Positions 50,640 through 58,008 of a DNA stretch of 64,000 nucleotides are shown piece after piece. The position numbers and the translations under genes were made by a program. Numbering within the stretch: position 1 is the first letter of the stretch; the number at the start of each line of letters is the position of its first letter. Location: the NCBI GenBank assembly GCA_959601045.1, contig CAUGNZ010000004.1:1-64000 (forward strand), written 5' to 3'. Source of the stretch: an uncultured Collinsella sp. GTDB lineage: Bacteria; Actinomycetota; Coriobacteriia; Coriobacteriales; Coriobacteriaceae. The notes below the pieces were generated by a model. It worked only from the letters and a program-made list of their open reading frames with translations, had not been told where the DNA came from and did no database searches.

Positions 50640-52145
50640 ATGGCTTTGACCGACATCTCGCATCCCACCGACATTGCAATGCTCACCGATCTGTACGAGC
50701 TCACTATGGCCCAGGGCCTGTGGGAGAGCGGCAAGGCCAATGAGCAGGGTTGTTTTACCGCGTTTTACCGCGACCATCCCTTTGGCAGCGCCTATGCCGT
50801 CATGTGCGGCACCGCCGAGCTGCCCGAGCTGGTCGAGAACCTGCGCTTTACGCCCGAGGATATCGACTACCTCGCCTCACTCCAGGCCCCGGCCGGCGGT
50901 GCGATGTTCAAGCCTGCATTCCTCGACTACCTGCGCGATTTTCATGCACATGTAAACATCGACGCCGTCCCCGAGGGCGAGCTCGTCTTTCTGCGCGAAC
51001 CCATGGTTCGCGTCACCGGTCCCGCGCTGGAGTGCCAGCTGCTCGAAACGGCGCTGCTCAACATCGTCGGCTTCCAGACGCTTGTCGCCACCAAGACGGC
51101 GCGCGTGGTGCTGGCGGCGGACGGCCGTCCCGTTGCCGAGTTTGGCCTGCGCCGCGCCCAGGGTCCCGATGGCGGGCTGGCCGTCGCGCGCGCGAGCTAC
51201 GTTGCCGGCTGCTCCTCTACGTCCAATGTGCTCGCCGGCCGCCGCTACGGTATTCCCGTCTTTGGCACGCATGCGCACAGCTGGGTCATGAGCTTCGACT
51301 CCGAGCTCGAGGCCTTCCGCGCCTTTGCCAAGTCGAGCCCCAAGAATTGCACGCTGCTCATCGACACCTACGACGTACGCGAGGGTTGCGAGCATGCCAT
51401 TACGGTTGCCAAGGAGATGGAAGCGGTGGGCGAGCGCCTGTCGGCCATTCGCATCGACTCCGGCGACCTCGCCAAGCTCTCCAAGTATGTGCGCGGCCGT
51501 TTTGATGCCGAGGGCCTGCCCTATGTGGGGATCTCGGTTTCTAACGATTTGGATGAGTACACGATTCAGTCGCTGCTCGACCAGGGCGCGCCTATCGATA
51601 GCTTTGGCGTGGGCACCAAGCTCGCGACCTGCTACGACCAGCCGGCGCTGGGCGGCGTGTACAAGCTCGCCGCCCGCCGTGCGAGTGAGACGGACCCGTG
51701 GACGCCGGTGGTCAAGCTCTCCGAGCAGCCCTACAAGCGCACGATCCCGGGTGTGCAACGCGTGCGCCGTTATTACGACGGCTTTGGCGGCCCAGTCTGC
51801 GACATGATCTACGACGAGGACCATCTGGCGGGGGAGGGCGCCGCGCGCGGCAATACCCTCGTGGCCGTGAATGATGCCGCTCTGGTGACCGACGTGTCCG
51901 AACTTGAGTATCGCGAGCTGCTGGTGCCGATCGTGCGCGATGGCAGTGCGGTGGCTCCGCGTGAGAGCATCCAGGACGCGCGCGAGCGTTGCGCCTGGGC
52001 ACTTGACCATCTGGACGCAGCTTTCAAGCGCTTCCTGTACCCGCAGACCTATGTGGTGGGCATGGAGCAGGGCCTGGCTCAGGTGCGCGACGAGCTCGTG
52101 CGCAAGAACATGGCTGCGGCTTCGGCCTTCCCCTGGGCAAAATGA
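50640..52145 (+). CDS. pncB: Nicotinate phosphoribosyltransferase
   Basis: A 501-residue enzyme for NAD salvage (nicotinate + PRPP to NaMN). LTDLYELTMAQGLWESG is the conserved N-terminal region, FGTHAHSWVMSF carries the phosphorylated histidine region, and IRIDSGDLAKLS binds the PRPP phosphates; SFGVGTKLAT follows. AAAGGTC precedes the ATG. No NAD biosynthesis genes are adjacent. The TGA stop codon is part of a palindromic repeat. Confidence 0.95.
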   Translation: MALTDISHPTDIAMLTDLYELTMAQGLWESGKANEQGCFTAFYRDHPFGSAYAVMCGTAELPELVENLRFTPEDIDYLASLQAPAGGAMFKPAFLDYLRDFHAHVNIDAVPEGELVFLREPMVRVTGPALECQLLETALLNIVGFQTLVATKTARVVLAADGRPVAEFGLRRAQGPDGGLAVARASYVAGCSSTSNVLAGRRYGIPVFGTHAHSWVMSFDSELEAFRAFAKSSPKNCTLLIDTYDVREGCEHAITVAKEMEAVGERLSAIRIDSGDLAKLSKYVRGRFDAEGLPYVGISVSNDLDEYTIQSLLDQGAPIDSFGVGTKLATCYDQPALGGVYKLAARRASETDPWTPVVKLSEQPYKRTIPGVQRVRRYYDGFGGPVCDMIYDEDHLAGEGAARGNTLVAVNDAALVTDVSELEYRELLVPIVRDGSAVAPRESIQDARERCAWALDHLDAAFKRFLYPQTYVVGMEQGLAQVRDELVRKNMAAASAFPWAK

Positions 52146-52177
52146 TCCGAAGGGGACGGAGGAAAACGGATCATTTT
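52139..52177. repeat. Repeat family D hairpin overlapping the pncB stop codon
   Basis: AAAATGATCCG (52139-52149) pairs with CGGATCATTTT (52167-52177). The loop AAGGGGACGGAGGAAAA carries the GGGGAC tag. A partial copy with the same loop and right arm is at 60146-60178. Confidence 0.8.
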
Positions 52178-52248
52178 CGTCCGTTCCGCACCAGGCGCCC
52201 CGACTGCCCCAGCTCGCCCGAACGCTCGACATTCGATTGGTTTGACGT

Positions 52249-53376
52249 ATGACGACTTCTTATAAAACGATGGTGGTAAAGATCGGTTCGTCCACGGTGG
52301 TGGGCGCCGACGGCAAGGTCAACCGCGCCTTTATCGGCGGGCTTGCCGACCAGGCCGCAGCGCTGCGCGAGCTTGGCTGGCGCCTGGTCGTGGTGAGCTC
52401 GGGTGCCATTGCCTGCGGCTATCCCGTGCTGGGCTTCGACCGCAAGCCGGTCGGTGACCTGCCGAGCCTGCAGGCCTGCGCCTCGGCCGGTCAGTGCATC
52501 ATCTCGTCGGCCTACGACGAGGAGTTCCATGCGCGCGACCTGCTCACCTCGCTCGTGCTGCTCACGCGTCACGACACGGCGCGCCGCACGTCCTACCTGC
52601 ACGCGCGCGACGCCCTGCTGCGCCTGGTGGAGCTGGGCGTGGTGCCGGTCGTCAACGAGAACGACACCGTTACCGTCGATGAGATCAAGTTCGGCGACAA
52701 CGACACGCTGGCGGCGCTTGTGAGCTGCCTGGTTTCTGCCGATCTGTGCGTGACGCTCTCGGACATCGATGGCCTCTACACCGCCAATCCGCATGAGGAT
52801 CCGACGGCCGAGTTTATCCCGGTCGTGCATAAGATCGATGCCAAGATTATCGCCTCGGCGGGCGATTCTTCCACATCGGTGGGTACGGGCGGCATGATCA
52901 CCAAGATTCGCGCGAGCCGCATTCTCATGACGGCGGGCATTCAAAGCGTGATTTGCTCGGGCGAGGAGCCCGATGCGCTCGTGCGTCTGGCCCGCGGCGA
53001 GAGCGTGGGTACGCTGTTCGATCCGCCGGCGGAGCGCCTGGACATTGCGCCGCGCAAGTTGTGGATCGCACTGGGTGACAAGGCGCATGGCTCGGTGACG
53101 GTCGATGATGGCGCCGCGAAGGCGCTGGTCAGCCGCGGATCGTCGCTGCTCGCGGTGGGTATTCGCGAGGTCGATGGCCAGTTTGCCGAGGGCGATGTGC
53201 TCGACGTGTGCGACCCGAGCGGCATGGTTGTCGCCCGTGGTATCGCCGAGGCCGATTCGGACGTGCTGGAGCTTGCAGCCGGCCGCCGCCAGGACCAGAT
53301 TGCCAGCAACCGCCTGCTCGCAGACCTGGCCGAGAAGCCCGCGATCCATAGGGACAACTTGATAGTGTTCGCCTAA
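52249..53376 (+). CDS. proB: Glutamate 5-kinase
   Basis: The 375-residue enzyme makes gamma-glutamyl phosphate, the first step of proline synthesis. VVKIGSSTVV is the ATP-binding start, VVSSGAIACG, VVNENDTVTVDEIKFGDNDTLAALV (about residues 135-160) and GTGGMITKIRASRI complete the amino-acid kinase domain. The C-terminal third is a PUA domain (KGSVTVDDGAAKAL-like, GIREVDGQFAEGDVL). It is probably feedback-inhibited by proline. proA lies 1.7 kb downstream in the same orientation, with an opposite-strand gene between them, so they are not a classic proBA operon. Confidence 0.96.
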   Translation: MTTSYKTMVVKIGSSTVVGADGKVNRAFIGGLADQAAALRELGWRLVVVSSGAIACGYPVLGFDRKPVGDLPSLQACASAGQCIISSAYDEEFHARDLLTSLVLLTRHDTARRTSYLHARDALLRLVELGVVPVVNENDTVTVDEIKFGDNDTLAALVSCLVSADLCVTLSDIDGLYTANPHEDPTAEFIPVVHKIDAKIIASAGDSSTSVGTGGMITKIRASRILMTAGIQSVICSGEEPDALVRLARGESVGTLFDPPAERLDIAPRKLWIALGDKAHGSVTVDDGAAKALVSRGSSLLAVGIREVDGQFAEGDVLDVCDPSGMVVARGIAEADSDVLELAAGRRQDQIASNRLLADLAEKPAIHRDNLIVFA

Positions 53377-53390
53377 CCAATTGACGCTGC

Positions 53391-53488
53391 AAACGCCCCT
53401 AAGCGGCAATCTGACGTTCAATCGTCGGGCATGACCAAAAGGTCAATGCCCTCCTCTTTCACGTCACCTTGCTCGCTTAGGGGCGTTT
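53391..53488. terminator. Branched stem structure after proB
   Basis: AAACGCCCCTAAGCG (53391-53405) pairs perfectly with CGCTTAGGGGCGTTT (53474-53488). Inside, GGGCATGACC pairs with GGTCAATGCCC and TGACG with CGTCA, giving a long multi-stem fold of about 98 bases. It is followed by TTTC, so it likely terminates proB. Confidence 0.7.
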
Positions 53489-53521
53489 TCGCTTTCTGTC
53501 CTCTACCAGCGGCATTGTCGT

Positions 53522-53570
53522 TGCCGGCACTTGGGGACGTTCCTATTGTGCCGGCAGACGGGGACACTCC
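53522..53570. repeat. Intact tandem REP-like repeat (reference copy for the IS110 target)
   Basis: TTGCCGGCACTTGGGGACGT continues to GTGCCGGCAGACGGGGACAC. The same two half-units flank the IS110 element at 16904-16924 and 18488-18507. Confidence 0.75.
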
Positions 53571-53574
53571 TTTG

Positions 53575-54993
53575 CTAGAAGATCTGGCGCAGGTCTCCGC
53601 GGTTGAGGGCTTCGTCGAAGAGGTGCTTGAACACCACGCTGCCGTGCAAGCCGTCGTGCTCGAACTCGTTGGTCACCCAGGCATGCGAGTTGCCCACGCG
53701 GCTGAGCGTATCGAGCTGCATGCCCGAGTCCACGTACATGTCATCGAAGTACACCGCGGCCTGCAGGGGCACCTCGTTGCACGCCAGGCGCTGCGGGTCG
53801 TAGATCTTGTCCCAGCTTGTGTCTTCCATAAGCAGATCCATCGCCGGCTTGAAGGGCTTAAGTTCGGGCATCTGCTCAAACATCCACGGGAACATGGCCT
53901 CGCCGGTAAACATGAGCGGTCGCGTGAGCGTGTCGAACTCGGCACGATGGGCCTTCTCTTCTGCCGCGGCCCAGCGAATGGGCATGGTGTCGCCGTCGGC
54001 GTAGATGAACTCCTGAAGCGTCCAGTACAGCGGATTCGTGCGCGTGTTGGTGCGCTCGAAGGCGCGCATCAAAAAGCTGTCAGATACCGAGGCGTCGCAG
54101 GTCAGCGTGCCGTCACCGTCAACAAAAGCATGATCGATAATCCAGTGCATGCGCTCAAAGCTCGGCTTCATACCAAAGTCGCTGCCCATGAGCTGTAGGC
54201 GCTCGACCGTCATCGGCGAGCCGTCGGGCAGCACGGGCTTCTGTGCCTCGAGCGCATCGGCCAGGGCTGCCACGCGCTCGACGTCGGCGGGGTAGCGGTC
54301 GTAATACTGCTGCGTCTTGGCGGCCATGCGCGGGAAGGTGTGCGCGTAGACCTCGCTGGCACTCGCCGGCACGTGGGGGATGCCGCCGCAGGTAAAGCTC
54401 GCCGCCACGCCCTCGGGGAAGAGCGACAGGTAGCTCAGCGTCAAAAAGCCGCCGTAGCTCTGCCCGAGCGTGACCCACGGCTTGCCGCCAAAGCCCACGA
54501 GGCGCAGGTACTCAAAATCGCGCACGATGGAGCTGGCGAGGTGGCGCTTGAGGAAGTCCGCCTGCGAGCGTGCTGTATCGGCGCCGGCGGCCGTTGCGCG
54601 ATCACCCAGTGCCTTGATCGTGCGTCCGTCCACGCAGCTACTGCGTCCGGTGCCGCGCTGGTCGGGAAGGACCACGCGGAAGTGCTTGACGGCCTCCTCG
54701 ATCCAGCCGTCGCTTGTGGGCGACAGCGGACGCGGGCTCTCGCCGCCGGGGCCGCCCTGCAAAAACAGGAGCAGCGGCAGATCGTCGTTGATGCGGTCGG
54801 GCGCGCAAACCACGCGGTAGAAGAGCTTGATGCTCTCGGGCGCGCCGGCGATTGGTGCCGGCATAGCGCCGCGGCGCATGGTGCTGCCGACGGCCAACAG
54901 CATCGGCTCCAGACCGCGCCAATCCAAGGGGACGTCGATGCTGTGGTCCTCGACATAGAGGCCGGGGACGTGGTACGAAGTGATGAGGGCCAT
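53575..54993 (-). CDS. Alpha/beta hydrolase, proline iminopeptidase-like (S33)
   Basis: A 472-residue hydrolase. LFLQGGPGGESPRP is the HGGPG oxyanion motif of proline iminopeptidases, PDQRGTGRS follows, and the nucleophile is in LGQSYGGFLTL (Ser about residue 176). LACNEVPLQAAVYFDDMYVD then NSHAWVTNEFEHDGLHG (residues about 415-455) contain the acid and catalytic histidine region. It is longer than classical Pip (~310), as in the TAP-like/prolyl aminopeptidase II group. ATG 54993 follows GGAAGA. It lies on the opposite strand between proB and proA; releasing N-terminal proline from peptides would complement proline synthesis. Confidence 0.87.
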   Translation of the reverse strand: MALITSYHVPGLYVEDHSIDVPLDWRGLEPMLLAVGSTMRRGAMPAPIAGAPESIKLFYRVVCAPDRINDDLPLLLFLQGGPGGESPRPLSPTSDGWIEEAVKHFRVVLPDQRGTGRSSCVDGRTIKALGDRATAAGADTARSQADFLKRHLASSIVRDFEYLRLVGFGGKPWVTLGQSYGGFLTLSYLSLFPEGVAASFTCGGIPHVPASASEVYAHTFPRMAAKTQQYYDRYPADVERVAALADALEAQKPVLPDGSPMTVERLQLMGSDFGMKPSFERMHWIIDHAFVDGDGTLTCDASVSDSFLMRAFERTNTRTNPLYWTLQEFIYADGDTMPIRWAAAEEKAHRAEFDTLTRPLMFTGEAMFPWMFEQMPELKPFKPAMDLLMEDTSWDKIYDPQRLACNEVPLQAAVYFDDMYVDSGMQLDTLSRVGNSHAWVTNEFEHDGLHGSVVFKHLFDEALNRGDLRQIF

Positions 54994-55105
54994 GTGAGTC
55001 TTCCGTTCGTTGCGGTGTTTCGGGTTGACCAATTCTACCGCCGCGGGCGAGGCCATGCGCAAATCGGCTACCATGGTTGCAAACTTCTAGGAGAAAGGGC
55101 CGCCC

Positions 55106-56392
55106 ATGTCGGTCGATATAGCCACGTATGTCCACGATCTTGCCGTTGCCGCCAAGGCAGCGTCGGCCTCGCTTGCCACGGCGAGCGATGAACAGCGCCA
55201 GGAGGCCGTGCGCGCCATGGCCGCAGCACTGCGCAACGGTGTCGACTCCATCGTCGCCGCCAACGAGCTCGATATGTCCGCTGCGCGCGATGCTGGTACC
55301 TCGGCCGGACTGCTCGATCGCCTGCTGCTGACGCCCGAGCGCGTCGAGGGCATGGCCGCCGGCCTGGAAAAGCTCGCCGAGCTGCCCGATCCCGTGAGCC
55401 GCGTGCTCGACCACCGTATACTCGCAAGCGGCGTGGACCTGACCCGCGTGAGCGTGCCGTTGGGCCTGGTCGCCATGGTCTACGAGGCGCGCCCCAACGT
55501 GACGGCCGACGCCGCGGGCATCTGCATCCGCACCGGCAACGCCTGCATTCTGCGCGGCGGCTCGCTGGCCTATCACTCGTGTGCCATGATCGCCGAGCTG
55601 CTGGCCGATGCGCTCGAGGCCAAGGGCTTCCCGCGCGAGGCCGTGTCGATGATCGAGTCCACCGACCGCGAGGCCACTGGCGAGCTCATGAAGCTCCGCG
55701 GTATTGTCGACGTACTCATTCCGCGCGGCGGTGCAGGCCTGATCCAGCGCTGCGTGCGCGAGTCGCTTGTGCCGGTGATCGAGACGGGCACGGGCAACTG
55801 CCACATCTACGTGCATGAATCCGCCGACTTTGATAAGGCGCTCAACATTATCGTCAATGCCAAGACCCAGCGCGTTGGCGTGTGCAATGCCGCCGAGTCG
55901 CTGCTGGTCGACCGTGCTGTGGCCGATGCGTTTTTGCCTGCGGTCGTTGCCGTGCTGCACGACCACGGCGTGCTCATTCACGGTGACGAGGCCACGTGCG
56001 CCGCGTGCGCCGACGCCGGCTTTGTGGAGGGCGATGACTACGTTGCCGCGACTGAGGAGGACTGGGGTCGCGAGTACTTGGCTCTCGAGATGAGCGTGAA
56101 GGTCGTGGCAGACGAGGACGAGGCCATCGCACACATCAATCGCTACGGCACGATGCACTCCGAGGCCATCGTTGCCGAGGACACGGATGCTTGTGAGCGC
56201 TTCCTGGATGCGGTCGATGCCTCGGCCGTGTACGCCAACGCCAGCACGCGCTTCACCGACGGCGGCGAGTTTGGCCTGGGCGCCGAGATCGGCATCTCGA
56301 CCCAAAAGCTCCACGCCCGCGGCCCCTTCGCCGCCGAGGCCCTCACCACCTACAAATACAAGCTACGCGGCACCGGCCAGGTCCGCCCCTAG
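55106..56392 (+). CDS. proA: Gamma-glutamyl phosphate reductase
   Basis: The 428-residue NADPH-dependent enzyme converts gamma-glutamyl phosphate to glutamate semialdehyde, the second step in proline synthesis. VPLGLVAMVYEARPNVT is the conserved segment, the catalytic cysteine lies in VGVCNAAESLL, and STRFTDGGEFGLGAEIGISTQKLHARGP (about residues 380-408) is the diagnostic C-terminal region. GGAGAAAGGG precedes the ATG. A family C palindrome follows the stop codon. Confidence 0.97.
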   Translation: MSVDIATYVHDLAVAAKAASASLATASDEQRQEAVRAMAAALRNGVDSIVAANELDMSAARDAGTSAGLLDRLLLTPERVEGMAAGLEKLAELPDPVSRVLDHRILASGVDLTRVSVPLGLVAMVYEARPNVTADAAGICIRTGNACILRGGSLAYHSCAMIAELLADALEAKGFPREAVSMIESTDREATGELMKLRGIVDVLIPRGGAGLIQRCVRESLVPVIETGTGNCHIYVHESADFDKALNIIVNAKTQRVGVCNAAESLLVDRAVADAFLPAVVAVLHDHGVLIHGDEATCAACADAGFVEGDDYVAATEEDWGREYLALEMSVKVVADEDEAIAHINRYGTMHSEAIVAEDTDACERFLDAVDASAVYANASTRFTDGGEFGLGAEIGISTQKLHARGPFAAEALTTYKYKLRGTGQVRP

Positions 56393-56405
56393 CGCCCGCG
56401 CAAAC

Positions 56406-56448
56406 AAAAACCACCACTAAAGGTGCCTTTCCCCTTTGTGGTGGTTTT
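56406..56448. repeat. Repeat family C hairpin
   Basis: AAAACCACCACTAAAGG pairs with CCTTTGTGGTGGTTTT, loop TGCCTTTCC; it lies between convergent proA and the HD gene and could end both. Confidence 0.85.
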
Positions 56449-56463
56449 AAGTGGCGTGGGCGG

Positions 56464-57063
56464 TTAGGCCTGGAAGGTGTCGCGGTCGGGCGCGAAGGAC
56501 TGCATGGCCGCGATGGTGCGGTCAAAGAGCTCGGGGAGCTCCCAGCCGAGCATTTCGGCGCCCTGCGAAATCACGTCGCGCGAGCAGCCGGCGGCAAAGC
56601 GCTTGTCCTTGAACTTCTTCTTGAGCGACTTGGTCGTAAAGTCCATAACGCTCTTGCTCGGGCGCATGATGACGGCGGCGCCGATCAGGCCGGTGAGCTC
56701 ATCGCAGGCAAACAGGATCTTTTCCATCTGCAGCTCGGGTTTGGGCAGCGAGGTGTTGAAGTCCGACGTGTGCGTCTGGATGGCGCGAATGAGCTCGGGA
56801 GAGGCGCCCTCGCCTTCAAGGATCTCGGCCGCATAGATGGTGTGGTTCATGGGGTCGTCCTCATGCTCCTCCCAATCTAGGTCGTGCAGCAGACCGACGA
56901 TGCCCCAAAACTCCTCGTTCTCGGGGTCGAACTCGCGCGCAAAGTAGCGCATGGTGCCCTCGACCGTTTCGCCGTGGGTGATGTGGAACGGGTCCTTATT
57001 GTGCTCGTTGAGCAATTCGAACGCACGGTCGCGGGTGATTCCGGCGGAAAGTGGCTCTGCCAT
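56464..57063 (-). CDS. HD-domain phosphohydrolase-like protein
   Basis: A 199-residue HD protein. HGETVEGTMRYFAREF supplies the first histidine, VGLLHDLDWEEHED the HD pair, and later residues around QTHTSDF and CDELTG the remaining ligands. It matches the small HDIG/YedJ-like group that hydrolyses phosphate esters of nucleotides, but the substrate is unknown. ATG 57063 follows GGAGTC-like sequence. It is flanked by two family C hairpins. Confidence 0.85.
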   Translation of the reverse strand: MAEPLSAGITRDRAFELLNEHNKDPFHITHGETVEGTMRYFAREFDPENEEFWGIVGLLHDLDWEEHEDDPMNHTIYAAEILEGEGASPELIRAIQTHTSDFNTSLPKPELQMEKILFACDELTGLIGAAVIMRPSKSVMDFTTKSLKKKFKDKRFAAGCSRDVISQGAEMLGWELPELFDRTIAAMQSFAPDRDTFQA

Positions 57064-57124
57064 AAAAGACTCCTTGTGCTCGCAGGTATCGCTAAGAATG
57101 AATACTACTAGAACGACTAGAACG

Positions 57125-57168
57125 AAAAAACCACCACAAAGGTGCCTGTCCCCTTTGTGGTGGTTTTT
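57125..57168. repeat. Repeat family C hairpin
   Basis: AAAAAACCACCACAAAGG pairs with CCTTTGTGGTGGTTTTT, loop TGCCTGTCC. Confidence 0.85.
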
Positions 57169-57180
57169 GGCGCGGATGGG

Positions 57181-57666
57181 TTAGTTGAGGGCGGCTTGGG
57201 CTAGGCGGGCTTCGGCGGCCTCCTCGGTGACGCCCAATGCCACGGCGAACTCCTCGATGGAGCGGCGCTTGGCTTCCTTGAGTACACGCATATAGTAAGA
57301 GCTGGGCTTTTTATCGGCTTCCTCGGCCTGGCGAATGCGGTGCATCATGGTCTTTGCCACGCGGACCGTCTCGGGCGCGCCCAGCTTGAGCTGCTGCTTA
57401 AAGTGTGTCTCTTCAAGCGAGCTGTTGCGCTCGGTAAAGGTGTCGCACTCCAGCTCGTCATAGTGGCTCAGCAGATGCTCGGCATCTTGCTGCGAGATAG
57501 CGGCGTGCAAACGGTCGGCCTGCGCCACGGGGTACATGAGGATCGTCTGCGCATGTCCCTGCTTGGTCTCGAGCAGCAGCATGGGCTGCGGTGTGTCGTC
57601 CCTAAAACCGACGACGGTGCAGACTCCCTGGCCCGGATGAATGACGTGTTGACCGATTGAGAACAT
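57181..57666 (-). CDS. CarD-family transcription regulator (CdnL-like)
   Basis: A 161-residue protein with an N-terminal RNA-polymerase-interacting Tudor-like domain (FSIGQHVIHPGQGVCTV) and a helical C-terminal DNA-contacting part (SYYMRVLKEAKRRSIEEFAVALG). Family members bind the RNA polymerase beta subunit and stabilise open complexes, especially at rRNA promoters. GGAGGT precedes the ATG. ATACGAATTTACGTAT, an inverted repeat, lies at 57681-57696 just upstream. The intergenic DNA to argS (57667-58008) is AT-rich and divergent, with no gene. Confidence 0.88.
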   Translation of the reverse strand: MFSIGQHVIHPGQGVCTVVGFRDDTPQPMLLLETKQGHAQTILMYPVAQADRLHAAISQQDAEHLLSHYDELECDTFTERNSSLEETHFKQQLKLGAPETVRVAKTMMHRIRQAEEADKKPSSYYMRVLKEAKRRSIEEFAVALGVTEEAAEARLAQAALN

Positions 57667-58008
57667 GCTACCTCCAACTTATACGAATTTACGTATGTCT
57701 AGAATAACACGCTGACGTGCGCAAACCCTTACTTTATGCAGGAAAAGCACACAACTCTGATAGGTAAGAGTATTCGATAACAGACGCAGCTCATTCACAC
57801 CTTTATGCATTTTCAACGCCTGCATAATCTGCAGGCAGACTGGCATCTTTGAGTGACTCCATACAAGCTGTAGTCATTTTTGTGCATATGCAATATCTAT
57901 TAGCTTTACCCTGCGACAGTGCCCGTCGCTTGTGATAGAGTGCTACAAACTCTGGCTTTTGCCCTACGAGTGACCAAGAGCTCGGGGGCTTTAACACAAG
58001 GAGGATCT

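Noticed and set aside
54638..56314. 558-codon open frame on the minus strand over proA
   Set aside because: It crosses from the hydrolase gene into the complement of proA; both real genes are well supported by motifs and ribosome sites.
28531..57168. CRISPR-like repetition by the family C hairpins
   Set aside because: Copies are single, dispersed and in both orientations, without regular spacers or cas genes.
57803..57997. Small minus-strand frame in the carD-argS gap
   Set aside because: No ribosome site, no motif, and it overlaps the argS leader.
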